From NCBI RefSeq assembly GCF_001021975.1, contig NZ_CP009928.1, positions 4,220,001 through 4,284,000 of the forward strand: a stretch of DNA of 64,000 nucleotides. The letters are read 5' to 3'. Position numbers and translations under genes: made by a program. The notes below the pieces were generated by a model, which saw nothing but the letters and a program-made list of their open reading frames with translations, made no database searches and was not told where the DNA came from. The DNA is from Chryseobacterium gallinarum. GTDB taxonomy: Bacteria; Bacteroidota; Bacteroidia; Flavobacteriales; Weeksellaceae. Shown here one piece after another: positions 54,138 through 62,706 of this stretch (the first letter of the stretch is position 1; every line of letters begins with the position of its first letter).

Positions 54138-54197
54138 TTGTTAAACAAATTTGTGCAAAATTAATTCTTTTTTGTTTTTGACAAAATTGTTAAACAA
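54138..54197 (-). promoter_or_regulatory. tetR promoter with two operator candidates
   Basis: On the minus strand TTTG (54182-54185) and TAATTTTG (54156-54163) stand 18 bases apart, a near-ideal Bacteroidota promoter. The 11-base near-palindrome TTGTTAAACAA occurs at 54138-54148 (start region) and 54187-54197 (upstream of -33). A perfect palindrome ACAAATTTGT lies at 54145-54154. Such paired sites fit a TetR dimer that represses its own promoter. Confidence 0.65.
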
Positions 54198-54266
54198 AAA
54201 AATTAAACAGAATTGTTATGATATGCATCAGGTTTTTATTTTTTAATTAAAAGCTGGAGATACAGA

Positions 54267-54292
54267 AAAGGCTGCCTCAACAGGCAGCCTTT
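54267..54292 (-). terminator. Terminator of the CvfB-like gene
   Basis: Perfect 11-base arms AAAGGCTGCCT (54267-54277) and AGGCAGCCTTT (54282-54292). It lies 28 bases past the CvfB-like stop on the minus strand. T-rich sequence on the plus strand makes it potentially two-way. Confidence 0.75.
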
Positions 54293-54319
54293 CTCTATTT
54301 TTTTATAAAAATATTGCGT

Positions 54320-55144
54320 TTATAACAATTTGATCTTATCATCTGAAATATCGATGATTTTATCTTTATAAAGTCCTCCGATTGCTTTTTTAAAGTTCTT
54401 TTTACTCATCTGAAGCTCTTCTTTAATTTCTTCCGGTGAAGATTTATCAGAAACATACAGGAGTCCGTAATTTTCTTCCAGCTTATTAAGAATCTTTTGT
54501 TTGAATTCATCAATGTTTTCAAATCCTTCAGGTTGTAAAGAAACATCAATTTTCCCATCTTCACGGATTGCTTTAATATATCCCGTTTCTTCTGATAAAG
54601 GATATAATTTTTTGAAAACATCAGATGTATAAATCAACCCGATATATTTTTTATTGATCACCACATTCCAGCCCAGTTCACTTTCATTCATCATAATCAG
54701 GTCTACTTTATCACCTTTTTTAAATGGTAAATCCTGATATTGCGGGTTTCTTTTGAATTTTGTCGTTCCGGTGATCAGCTCCATGTCTTCTTCCACATAG
54801 ACATACACCAGATATCTTTTTCCTTCAATAATTTTAGTTTTCTGCTGCTTATAAGGAATAAACAGGTCTTTAATGATTCCCCAATCCATAAATGCCCCAC
54901 TGGGAAGGCTCTGTACACAGCTCATTACAGCAAACTCACCAACTTCAGCCAATGGAATTTCGGTAGTCGCTTTTAATTTACTATCATCCTGATATATGAA
55001 AACCTCCACTTCTTCACCGATTTCTTTTTCTTCCTGAATAAAGATTTTAGGTAAAAAAGCCTTTTCACCAGACCCATCCGTGAGAATCCATCCTGAGTTA
55101 TTTTTTTCTGAAATTTCTAAACTTTGAGTTTTTCCGAGTTGCAT
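54320..55144 (-). CDS. CvfB-like S1 RNA-binding protein
   Basis: The 274-residue protein resembles CvfB/YitL. It has repeated S1-like barrels (GEFAVMSCVQSLPSGAFMDWG, FKKGDKVDLIMMNESELGW, GYIKAIREDGKIDVSLQPEG) and a C-terminal winged-helix domain (SSPEEIKEELQMSKKNFKKA). CvfB of Staphylococcus binds RNA and affects virulence gene expression. The role in Bacteroidota is not known. It seems to be a single-gene unit. Confidence 0.88.
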   Translation of the reverse strand: MQLGKTQSLEISEKNNSGWILTDGSGEKAFLPKIFIQEEKEIGEEVEVFIYQDDSKLKATTEIPLAEVGEFAVMSCVQSLPSGAFMDWGIIKDLFIPYKQQKTKIIEGKRYLVYVYVEEDMELITGTTKFKRNPQYQDLPFKKGDKVDLIMMNESELGWNVVINKKYIGLIYTSDVFKKLYPLSEETGYIKAIREDGKIDVSLQPEGFENIDEFKQKILNKLEENYGLLYVSDKSSPEEIKEELQMSKKNFKKAIGGLYKDKIIDISDDKIKLL

Positions 55145-55730
55145 TGATGATAAAATTAGCTGACAAAGGTACGGAAATTTAAAGATTTTAAACCTATTGA
55201 ATCATCTTCCCTTTTTTAAAGAGTATTTATCCTATAAAACCTATAACATTTACCTCAAACAAATTCTAAATCATAAGGGCCTTCTTTTTCTTGCTAGCTA
55301 TCTCGGTAGTGCAAAGCCATTAAAAAGTTTTACCAGTATATTGCTGTAGAGCCAAGAAAATCAAAAAGTCCCAATAAAGTTTTTTGATTTTTCACGGATT
55401 TAGTGCATTTGAGGCAATATTAGAAGCCTTGCTGATTCAGAAGATTATAATCGCGAAAACTGAATGTACAAAGATTTAAAACTGAACGTCCAAAATTTCT
55501 AGAAAACAAAAGCGTTCATTTAGGATGTTTTCTCTGTTTAAAATAGACTTTAAACACCATTTCAAAGCCATTAAAGAAATATTTTTTTACAGCCTTACGG
55601 CTTTCCGTAACGAATATAAAAATCTTTGCCTTAACTATGCTAGTGAAAATTATATAAAGTTTAATCGTACTTATATAACAATCACATGAGTTATATGTAT
55701 ATTTTTAACAAACCAAAAAATTAATTTATT
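55145..55730. other. Gene-poor 586-base stretch beside the phage-adjacent genes
   Basis: I see no gene. The stretch contains an 11-base inverted repeat (55357-55367 and 55381-55391), a smaller hairpin TTACGG-CTTT-CCGTAA near 55605, and a near-direct repeat AAAACTGAATGTAC/AAAACTGAACGTCC around 55460-55490. It could hold a decayed mobile element or the prophage attachment region, but nothing proves either. Confidence 0.4.
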
Positions 55731-56030
55731 ATGAAAAAAATTCTTTTAATTGCAACAATTTCAGTTGCCGGATTAGTAAGTGCAAAAAACACAGAAGTGA
55801 AAACCCCAACAAAAGAGGTTGAAAAAAAAGAGGTTGTAAAAGAAGTTGATTCTAAAGAAGCCGACGCATCAATGCAGTGTATTCAATATGGAATGTTGAT
55901 TAGTTGTACAAACGAAGTGATTCCAGATACTGTTTGTTATGGTGAAGGTACTGATAATGCAACTTATGAAGATGCTTGGGATTGCATTACAACAAATGGA
56001 CAGCTTGCAAATGAATTTTTCTGCGGATAA
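55731..56030 (+). CDS. Small exported cysteine-containing protein
   Basis: The protein has 99 residues with a signal peptide (KKILLIATISVAGLVSA). A highly charged Lys/Glu/Val linker follows (EVEKKEVVKEVDSKEADA). The C-terminal 50 residues contain five Cys (MQCIQ, ISCTN, TVCYG, WDCIT, FFCG) and are probably disulfide-bonded. I recognise no family. Short proteins of this type occur in Chryseobacterium next to GLPGLI genes. It lies 73 bases ahead of such a gene. Function unknown. Confidence 0.65.
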   Translation: MKKILLIATISVAGLVSAKNTEVKTPTKEVEKKEVVKEVDSKEADASMQCIQYGMLISCTNEVIPDTVCYGEGTDNATYEDAWDCITTNGQLANEFFCG

Positions 56031-56103
56031 TTCATGATTAGAAAAAGTATTTTTAGGTCTCAGTTTACTGGGACCTTTATGTTAAAATTGAAATTTTAAT
56101 CTA

Positions 56104-56889
56104 ATGAAAATCATTTTTTGTCTTCTATTTATAGCATCTTATATGCAAGCTCAAGATATCGACAGTTCAACAGTTAAAATTAATTATTTAACAAAATTTT
56201 TAATAGATACAACGGATGTCAATTCAAAGAAAGAAGAGTTAACAGGTTTATGGATTGGAAAAAACTCTTCTTTATTTAAAAGTGATCAAAAGGCAATAAC
56301 AGACTCTTTATCTAAAGAGGCAACTAAATCTAGTTTCAAACAACCTGTTGGAGGAAAAATAATAGTTGATTTTTCAAGAGTTCCAAAAGCATATTTTATG
56401 CCTGAAGTTTATAAAAGAGGTAATATAACAAGCATATTTGACAAAGTTTTAAATGTCACAATGGAGTACGAATCCGATCAGAAAATAAATTGGAAGCTTT
56501 TAAATGAAACCAAGGTGATTAGTACATATAAATGCAGAAAGGCAATAGGTAGATATCGTAATAGAACGATAACAGCTTGGTATACAGAAGAAATCCCAAT
56601 ATCAGAGGGGCCATATACATTTAAAGGATTACCAGGGTTAGTTGTTGAAGCTTATGATGAGAAAGATTATTATCATTTCGTTTTAGTAAGTTTAAAAAAC
56701 GTGAAGAAACCTATAATAACGATCAGAAATGCTATAAAAACAGACTATCAAAAGTTTGCAAAAAAAAGAAGCGATTTTAAGCAAGACCCTGCCGGAGCTT
56801 TTTTTACTGCAACTGGAAAAACTACCCCAAAAGAACAACAAGAGCGAATAAAAAAATTACACAATAGTAAAAACAATTATTTAGACTAG
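56104..56889 (+). CDS. GLPGLI-family exported protein
   Basis: The 261-residue protein has a signal peptide (KIIFCLLFIASYMQAQ) and the family signature in PYTFKGLPGLVVEAYDEKDYYHF (the GLPGLI motif, here GLPGLV). The segment before it, ISTYKCRKAIGRYRNRTITAWYTE, is also typical. The family is found in Bacteroidota, and its function is not known to me. The gene is visibly more AT-rich than the chromosomal genes to the left, which may reflect recent arrival. It follows the small cysteine-containing protein and ends at a terminator shared with the phage holin. Confidence 0.82.
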   Translation: MKIIFCLLFIASYMQAQDIDSSTVKINYLTKFLIDTTDVNSKKEELTGLWIGKNSSLFKSDQKAITDSLSKEATKSSFKQPVGGKIIVDFSRVPKAYFMPEVYKRGNITSIFDKVLNVTMEYESDQKINWKLLNETKVISTYKCRKAIGRYRNRTITAWYTEEIPISEGPYTFKGLPGLVVEAYDEKDYYHFVLVSLKNVKKPIITIRNAIKTDYQKFAKKRSDFKQDPAGAFFTATGKTTPKEQQERIKKLHNSKNNYLD

Positions 56890-56895
56890 AAAAAT

Positions 56896-56918
56896 AAGCA
56901 CCTGTTGAGGTGCTTTTA
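56896..56918. terminator. Two-way terminator at the phage boundary
   Basis: AAGCACCT (56896-56903) and AGGTGCTT (56908-56915) with a GTTG loop and T run. It serves the GLPGLI gene from the left and the phage late genes from the right. Confidence 0.8.
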
Positions 56919-57338
56919 CTATTTCTTACTAAAATCATCCTCTTTCAAAAGATTTTTGAGCTGGAATGTTATAATCCTTCTTATTGGTCGGACAAAATAT
57001 CTAATAAAGTCATTATCCCCCATTTCCTCCATATTCTCGAAAATACTAACAACTTCGATGTAAATCATGATGTAAAGCATTGTATCGCCGAAAATCCAGC
57101 TAAACTGCTCACCAAATTTCACTTTGCTGGCAAAAATAATGTTCAGAATAACCATAGCAATTATAATGCTTCCGCCGTATTGCATAAACTTAGTGAAGGT
57201 TTTTCTGAAACCCTCAGAAGTACGCCTTGTTCCGTTTATTGTTGCTTTGGTGATGCCAAACCCAAAGTCAAGGATAAAAACGACTAATAATGCCGATAAA
57301 AGTACTCCATTAGGATAGTATTGAATATATGCGTTCAT
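56919..57338 (-). CDS. Phage holin-like membrane protein
   Basis: The protein has 139 residues with three hydrophobic segments: GVLLSALLVVFILDFGFGI, YGGSIIIAMVILNIIFASK and WIFGDTMLYIMIYIEVVSI. The polar loop TKATINGTRRTSEGFRKTFT and charged C-terminus fit class-type phage_holin_4 proteins, which make holes in the inner membrane during lysis. It overlaps the previous gene by 29 bases and is the last gene of the phage transcript seen here. I see no endolysin gene next to it, which is unusual for a lysis module. Confidence 0.75.
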   Translation of the reverse strand: MNAYIQYYPNGVLLSALLVVFILDFGFGITKATINGTRRTSEGFRKTFTKFMQYGGSIIIAMVILNIIFASKVKFGEQFSWIFGDTMLYIMIYIEVVSIFENMEEMGDNDFIRYFVRPIRRIITFQLKNLLKEDDFSKK

Positions 57339-57696
57339 TTTGAAATTCTATTATTGAGTTTTTACAATGGTTTTCATCTATTGTGTTTAATATCCATACT
57401 AAAGCTTTACCGATCTTACTCAATGTGCCGTCCCGCTCGTTCTTTCCTAAAGCCGAAGAAATAGTCTCATTTAAATTCCCGAATTGATAGCCGTTATCAG
57501 TTATTAATGTGATATTCCAAAGCGTTCTAAATTCGCGATTGCCAAATTTATCAATATTAACTGCCGTACTTCTGAAATATCCTTTTACATGATTCCTTCT
57601 TTTCAGTAAGACAGCAATAAAGTTTATTAAAGTCAAAGGCAATAACAGTAGATATGCAACTATAAACAAAAAAAAATCTAAACAAAACTTTTTCAT
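57310..57696 (-). CDS. Phage protein of unknown function with N-terminal membrane segments
   Basis: The 128-residue protein has two hydrophobic stretches at the N-terminus (LDFFLFIVAYLLLLPLTLIN and IAVLL) and a soluble C-terminal part (HVKGYFRSTAVNIDKFGNRE, TISSALGKNERDGTLS). I recognise no family. It overlaps its upstream neighbour by four bases and the holin by 29, as phage late genes do. The last part is similar in style to small phage membrane proteins of Chryseobacterium that are annotated as hypothetical. Confidence 0.6.
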   Translation of the reverse strand: MKKFCLDFFLFIVAYLLLLPLTLINFIAVLLKRRNHVKGYFRSTAVNIDKFGNREFRTLWNITLITDNGYQFGNLNETISSALGKNERDGTLSKIGKALVWILNTIDENHCKNSIIEFQNERIYSILS

Positions 57697-58190
57697 ATAT
57701 CATTTATTTCTTTTGAAAATTTTTCAACATATTGCAGCATAAAACGTGCGAGAAGATCGGTAAGATGTGCTGTTTTGGATTTGATGAGATAACGGACGTA
57801 CTGAATTGATGGTACTTTTACGACCTCTTCTTGTTCGTTAATTACGTTTCCTTCGTCGTCCAAAGTCTGCCTGATCCCCGTCATTACAGAACCATCGGGC
57901 CTGATCACCTCTTCCATATTCCATTCGTAGATCTCCCAGGGCTTCATATCAATGCTTTTGTAAACCTCGTTTGTAGGTTTAAGGGTAAGAACCTGTTTCA
58001 CGTAAACATAAATTCTTTCTTCCGGGTGATTAAGATCAGGATTCGAGAACCCGGAAACGATCAGTTTTCGTGAAAATTGCGTTAAAATCGGATGGTCAGG
58101 AAGTGGCATTTCATGCCAATTATCACTAACCATGTTAATTGCGTCGATCATTTCTTTATCATTTGTGGTTAAAATCAATGTTGTGTTCAT
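57693..58190 (-). CDS. Phage protein of unknown function
   Basis: The 165-residue soluble protein is predicted from MNTTLILTTND at 58190. An upstream in-frame ATG at 58223 would overlap the fibre gene and is less likely. The middle has RIYVYVKQVLTLKPTNEVYK and GVIRQTLDDEGNV-like phrasing. A possible role is tail-fibre assembly or chaperoning, suggested only by its place after the fibre gene. I recognise no domain. Confidence 0.6.
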   Translation of the reverse strand: MNTTLILTTNDKEMIDAINMVSDNWHEMPLPDHPILTQFSRKLIVSGFSNPDLNHPEERIYVYVKQVLTLKPTNEVYKSIDMKPWEIYEWNMEEVIRPDGSVMTGIRQTLDDEGNVINEQEEVVKVPSIQYVRYLIKSKTAHLTDLLARFMLQYVEKFSKEINDI

Positions 58191-58200
58191 GATATGTAGT

Positions 58201-60219
58201 TTAAAATTTAAAGGCTTGGACAATAGATGCGTTTATACTCTTTGGCGTTGTTCCATTCGTAACAGCTAAAGAAATACTTACCGCATCTGTATTTGATGTA
58301 ACCGTTTGAACTATTGTTGCTCCGCCAACTGTAAGAAACTGTGTGTAAACGTTCCCCTGCCGCATAATCACAATATTCGCATTCATAACGGGCGTTGATC
58401 CAGGCTCTATTTTAGTTGAATTTGAGATTATATTATTCCACATTGCTGTAGAGATGTAGGCGCCGCTTCTAAAGCAAGAATTGATAATACGGATAAATGA
58501 ATTGTCAGATAGAGCCAATGGAATATTTGATTGAACTAAGCCTAAATAAGCATAGAAATCAAAAACATCACTTATTGCCTGATTGCCAGAGATAGACAAC
58601 CCTACATTGAATTCAATATAAAAATTTGAATTGGCTGGAAAAATAGTATCACTTTTTATTGCAGCAACAAAAATATTAGGCTCATAAGCATACGCCTTAT
58701 TTGCAGGATTTGAGCTATATGAAAACAGACCGCCATTAGTTGTAAAAATAGTGTTTTCCTGACCAGAGGTATAGGCGATACGTTGCCAGTTAATTGCACT
58801 AACATCAATACTATCAATATTTGTCACTACATTAATGTTAGATGTAGTTCTGTGTGTTTGAACAACTGGTGATGTCGTTCTAATAATTACATTATATTGA
58901 GTATTTGCTGTTAGTGTATCTCCATAAACAGAAACGATCATGCTTTTACCATCAGCTGATGGTTGAAAACCCAAACAATCAACTTCGGTTGTACCAATAG
59001 CGGAACCAACAGGAATAAATTTCACAGAGGTGGTAGCAGGGTTAACATTCAAGTTTAATCCTTGTAATACTAAATATCTTACAACATGGTCATTTTTTAT
59101 AACTGTAGGAGTTATAGAATAAACATTTAATGAACCGTTAGAATATTGCCCGTTCCATACTGTAGCTATATTTTCTTTTTGAATAGGTGATAAAGACTGA
59201 ATCAAAGCTAAATAATCCTCATAATCCCTATACATTAGCATCCTCCGGTTTCCCGTTAGATCAGTCCCATGAAAACGGCGATTCCATAACGTAATCTGAT
59301 TCGGAAGTAACTCGGTATTTTCATCAAACACAACAGCCTTTGAACGGACACGACCATCTAAATGCAATAACTCTGTAGGATCGGTTATACCAATACCAGT
59401 TTTTCCAGCATTATGGTACATGTTGGATTCTTTAAAGTTTTGACCATCCCAAAATATCAAATAATTAGCAGCAGGATTTATGCTTGCATATATTGGCCCG
59501 GGACCTAAACTTCTAATAAAGAAATTCCCAAGGGTTGACGGTTTATCCATTTTTGCATTTAATGCAGCTTGTAAGCCCTCTACCATTGCAATAGTAATAT
59601 TTGTTAATCCGGTTGGCAGGTAGCTAGATACCACAGTTTTAGATCCGCCATTGTAGATATACAAAGCATAATTACCCGATCCGTTAGGAATGGCAATAAA
59701 ATCGTTTTTCTCATATTGGTAGGCCACATTATTGGCCATAAATGCAGATAACGACGTTTCCGTTACAGAAATTAGTTCCGTTAATCCCAGGGCTTCAATC
59801 ATTGAAGCTAGGATCTTTCCATCAGCTCCGACAAAATCAGCGTTTTGCATATAATTTTCATCGGACTGATCTTTAGTATAAACATTGCCTGAATTAACGC
59901 CGTCATCTACAGTGGCAATGTTGGCAGGAAGATCGCCCACTCCCAGAATAGTTTTCCACGCCTGTACATTAGCATCGTTAAGATTGGAAGCGTTAAGTTT
60001 TGCCAGCGTAGTTATGTGAGCATCCTCATTAATAAGGTGTGTATTATATACTGTTTTATCTACTTTTTCCTGTAGTTTACTGTTAAGATTTTCAACCTGA
60101 TCCATAGGGATAGATTCGTCTTTATGACGAAAAGACGTCCAGGAAGCTGCAAATTGTTCCTGTGTTGGAAAGTCTCCGGTTTCAAACCAGCTTAATATAG
60201 TATTGATAGGGGTTGACAT
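58201..60219 (-). CDS. Tail-fibre-like phage protein
   Basis: This 672-residue protein is long and strand-rich. The N-terminal 120 residues look like a tail-attachment region (MSTPINTILSWFETGDFPTQ). The middle has GITDPTELLHLDGRVRSK, a phrase common in bacterial tail-fibre and adhesin-like modules. The C-terminal 300 residues are beta-rich with no known motif and are the best candidate for receptor binding. The position after a collar-like gene supports a fibre role, and the variable end would decide host range. Confidence 0.6.
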   Translation of the reverse strand: MSTPINTILSWFETGDFPTQEQFAASWTSFRHKDESIPMDQVENLNSKLQEKVDKTVYNTHLINEDAHITTLAKLNASNLNDANVQAWKTILGVGDLPANIATVDDGVNSGNVYTKDQSDENYMQNADFVGADGKILASMIEALGLTELISVTETSLSAFMANNVAYQYEKNDFIAIPNGSGNYALYIYNGGSKTVVSSYLPTGLTNITIAMVEGLQAALNAKMDKPSTLGNFFIRSLGPGPIYASINPAANYLIFWDGQNFKESNMYHNAGKTGIGITDPTELLHLDGRVRSKAVVFDENTELLPNQITLWNRRFHGTDLTGNRRMLMYRDYEDYLALIQSLSPIQKENIATVWNGQYSNGSLNVYSITPTVIKNDHVVRYLVLQGLNLNVNPATTSVKFIPVGSAIGTTEVDCLGFQPSADGKSMIVSVYGDTLTANTQYNVIIRTTSPVVQTHRTTSNINVVTNIDSIDVSAINWQRIAYTSGQENTIFTTNGGLFSYSSNPANKAYAYEPNIFVAAIKSDTIFPANSNFYIEFNVGLSISGNQAISDVFDFYAYLGLVQSNIPLALSDNSFIRIINSCFRSGAYISTAMWNNIISNSTKIEPGSTPVMNANIVIMRQGNVYTQFLTVGGATIVQTVTSNTDAVSISLAVTNGTTPKSINASIVQAFKF

Positions 60220-60224
60220 AATTG

Positions 60225-61049
60225 TTATGGTAGATTAGGTTCTATAAAATAGGCGATAATAGAAGGCTGTATATTGTTATGCGGCTGGTTTGATCCTCCC
60301 GAGGAAATCCATTGTGTGTATTCATTTCCTCCCTGGCGGCTCAGTGCATTTCTGTTCCCGGTTCCGACCTTTTCCAAACCAAGTTGGAAACTCAAACCAA
60401 AATCAGGAAGTTCAGGTTTTGTTAATGTATGTGTCTTCGTTCCTAAAGTTGATTTAAGGTTTAAGAAATCGGGATCGTTAGGATCAAGCCCGACAATTAC
60501 TTTTCCTCTAATGTCGGTACATTCTTTCCAACCGGCAGGAATTTCGTTCAGAGGCTTAAACCATGCCCATGCAATACCGCCGTTAACAATGGGAGCCGTT
60601 TTCAGTTTTAGCAATTCGACATCCTGTTTTATTGCATCTAAATCAGATTGGGAAGCACTTTTAAAAGCCCTGGTCTGGATTTCTTCAAGGGTTTTAAGTC
60701 TAAAGAAATCATCCCAGTTATAACTTACTGCACCTGATCCGAATTTGACTATCTTTTTTTCAATCAAAATTTTATCGGTCTGATCCTGGAATGTTTTTGG
60801 AATCTGTTCGGTATGAATGTAAACCGTTGAAACAATACTACCTCCTTCAAAATAAAGGATCTCTCCATTAATGGCTACAACTCCCGGGCTTACATTCGAT
60901 CCGGTAATTAAGCATCCTGAAAGAATCGTTAAGTGTCCGGCTAAATCTCCAAGTACATCATAGAATTTAATAGCTTCCATGATATCGGACATCAGATCAT
61001 TTGTCAATGGGACACCTCCCGTCTGTAAAAAATTTATATTGAGTTTCAT
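60225..61049 (-). CDS. Tail-collar-like phage protein
   Basis: The 274-residue protein has a C-terminal phage collar-type domain: LNEIPAGWKECTDIRGKVIV, THTLTKPELPDFG and PHNNIQPSIIAYFIEP, matching the short-tail-fibre/collar pattern GW-C-GxxxPD...HTL...NxxPxxxxxyxI. The N-terminus is a coiled region (about 100-150). It starts two bases before the next gene's end and is likely to be part of the baseplate or fibre. Confidence 0.7.
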   Translation of the reverse strand: MKLNINFLQTGGVPLTNDLMSDIMEAIKFYDVLGDLAGHLTILSGCLITGSNVSPGVVAINGEILYFEGGSIVSTVYIHTEQIPKTFQDQTDKILIEKKIVKFGSGAVSYNWDDFFRLKTLEEIQTRAFKSASQSDLDAIKQDVELLKLKTAPIVNGGIAWAWFKPLNEIPAGWKECTDIRGKVIVGLDPNDPDFLNLKSTLGTKTHTLTKPELPDFGLSFQLGLEKVGTGNRNALSRQGGNEYTQWISSGGSNQPHNNIQPSIIAYFIEPNLP

Positions 61050-61050
61050 T

Positions 61051-61542
61051 TTAAACTATTTCTATTGTATAATTTTTTGATTGAAGCATGTAATATTCTA
61101 TTTCTGCACGTAGCTGAAGTTCATTGATTCCTGTATTGGGAATTCTCACAATAAAATCAAACTCGCTGTACAATTCTGATTCGGTTCTGAGGTAAATCGG
61201 GTTTTCATCTCCGAAAAGCCACTTTGTCTTGCTTTTAAAGGCATCGTCCTCAGCTTCTGTGTATAAGTATAGCCCCTCATACTGGACTGCTTTAACGATA
61301 CGTATTCTTCGTTCTTTATTATCAAATAGATCATTAAGCCTTTTCTGCATGGAAAATTTTTGACACGTGATCTGCATTCGTATTAAATTCTCCTTTCGGG
61401 TCCTTAGAAATAAGATATACAGACTCATGAGGGGCGTTATGAGTACTATAGAATACACAATAATTTCCAATGTTCTAAAGAAGGTAGGCAGCCAAAGTAT
61501 GGCGAGCTTTTTAAAATCAATATTGTATACTTTATCATCCAT
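61051..61542 (-). CDS. Phage protein of unknown function in the gpI-like position
   Basis: The 163-residue protein is in the place where baseplate protein gpI would be expected, between the J-like gene and the fibre genes. It has a clear hydrophobic helix pair near the N-terminus (TFFRTLEIIVYSIVLITPLM, SLYILFL), unusual for a baseplate protein. The soluble part has FDFIVRIPNTGINELQLRAE. It could instead be a membrane protein needed for infection or superinfection control. I recognise no family. Confidence 0.55.
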   Translation of the reverse strand: MDDKVYNIDFKKLAILWLPTFFRTLEIIVYSIVLITPLMSLYILFLRTRKENLIRMQITCQKFSMQKRLNDLFDNKERRIRIVKAVQYEGLYLYTEAEDDAFKSKTKWLFGDENPIYLRTESELYSEFDFIVRIPNTGINELQLRAEIEYYMLQSKNYTIEIV

Positions 61543-61544
61543 AT

Positions 61545-62408
61545 TTACACGATATATTGAAGCCCTGAAAAATCTTCGATCTTAAACCTTCCGGATTGTG
61601 GGATCACTGACATATTAACAGGTTGATACAGTCCATACCCTCCTACAGATGGATCTATCCATTTACTCTCTACTAAAATCGTTTGCAAGTCATCTACGCC
61701 CTCAGCCGCTAATATGGCAGCTTCCAGCTTTTGGATGCTCAATTCCCCGTTAAATGGAAGATTAAGTAAAAACAGCCTGATGGCATCCTGTACCGGATAA
61801 TTGGCATTTACGATGTGCATTCCATTTGGGAGCAATACTTTAGGATCATATTTTATTTTAAATAAAAACCTGAGCATATCCGGCAGATAGTTGACAAAGG
61901 CTACGGCATCACCTGCAGGAGCAATCTCTTCGATGTATCTTCCGAATGCTGTCATTACATCATTAGGGAAGATATCGTCTAAGTTTTCCGGGGCGATCTT
62001 AATACTAATACGTGCCCTGCCCCCAGATATAACCCGGTTACACGCAGCATATTTGATAATCTTTGAAGCTTCGATCTGTTCCTCGGTAGCTTCTACCTCT
62101 ACACCATTTTGAATAAAAGTTGTTTTGAAACGGTCTGAATCTTCTATCAGATCAAAACCGTACTGAAATCGTAAAGCTTCAGACCTGTATTTTCTAAGGT
62201 TAAAAACCTTCTGATTAGCAATTAAATCCTGTATTTCCTGTAAATGAAGCTGAGCTGCTAACTGAAAATTTAAAATAGTCCAGGCCACAACTTCCAAAAA
62301 TTGTCTCCATACTGAAGTTTTTGAATTGGTATCCATACCATTTAAGGCAGGATTAGCATTCTTTGCGGCTAGCATTTCCGCTAAAATTTCTGCAAAAGTC
62401 TTATTCAT
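61545..62408 (-). CDS. Baseplate J-like phage protein
   Basis: The 287-residue protein starts with MNKTFAEILAEMLAAKNANP and the helix VWRQFLEVVAWTILNFQLAA, similar to the N-terminus of baseplate J proteins of P2/Mu-like tails. Later, LLPNGMHIVNANYPVQDAIR and the final strand GRFKIEDFSGLQYIV fit. The order, after the gp25-like and LysM genes, also supports this. The identification rests on this partial similarity and position. Confidence 0.65.
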   Translation of the reverse strand: MNKTFAEILAEMLAAKNANPALNGMDTNSKTSVWRQFLEVVAWTILNFQLAAQLHLQEIQDLIANQKVFNLRKYRSEALRFQYGFDLIEDSDRFKTTFIQNGVEVEATEEQIEASKIIKYAACNRVISGGRARISIKIAPENLDDIFPNDVMTAFGRYIEEIAPAGDAVAFVNYLPDMLRFLFKIKYDPKVLLPNGMHIVNANYPVQDAIRLFLLNLPFNGELSIQKLEAAILAAEGVDDLQTILVESKWIDPSVGGYGLYQPVNMSVIPQSGRFKIEDFSGLQYIV

Positions 62409-62409
62409 T

Positions 62410-62706
62410 TTAACTTACTTTAAAGGAGTTTCCAATCTGCATCCATCCGATGCCTTTTTCCGGTGGAATTACCGATGGATCGGTTATGCCTGTGGCAGGC
62501 TCTATGCGCTTTAACACATATTCATTGAGTACAAACTTATCCTCCTGTACCGTATCCGGGATCGTCAGAGCACTACCCGTGGTAAGATCATCTGTAATGG
62601 TCAGGTTATTGGCTACAGCAATAGCAAATGTATTGTATACACTGCCTGTATGCTGTACAGCAATATCCAGCAATGACTGATTAGGAAGTACTATTATTCT
62701 TTTCAC
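62410..62706 (-). CDS. LysM-domain tail protein (gpX-like)
   Basis: The 98-residue protein has a LysM-like domain in its first half (LPNQSLLDIAVQHTGSVYNT and AIAVANNLTITDDL). In contractile tails a LysM protein is often part of the tube-baseplate joint. It overlaps the gp25-like gene by four bases. The C-terminal half is unrecognised. Confidence 0.75.
   Translation of the reverse strand: MKRIIVLPNQSLLDIAVQHTGSVYNTFAIAVANNLTITDDLTTGSALTIPDTVQEDKFVLNEYVLKRIEPATGITDPSVIPPEKGIGWMQIGNSFKVS

Noticed and set aside
55357..55391. The 11-base inverted repeat in the gene-poor stretch as insertion-sequence ends
   Set aside because: Only 13 bases lie between the arms and no transposase remains, so it is better read as a hairpin.
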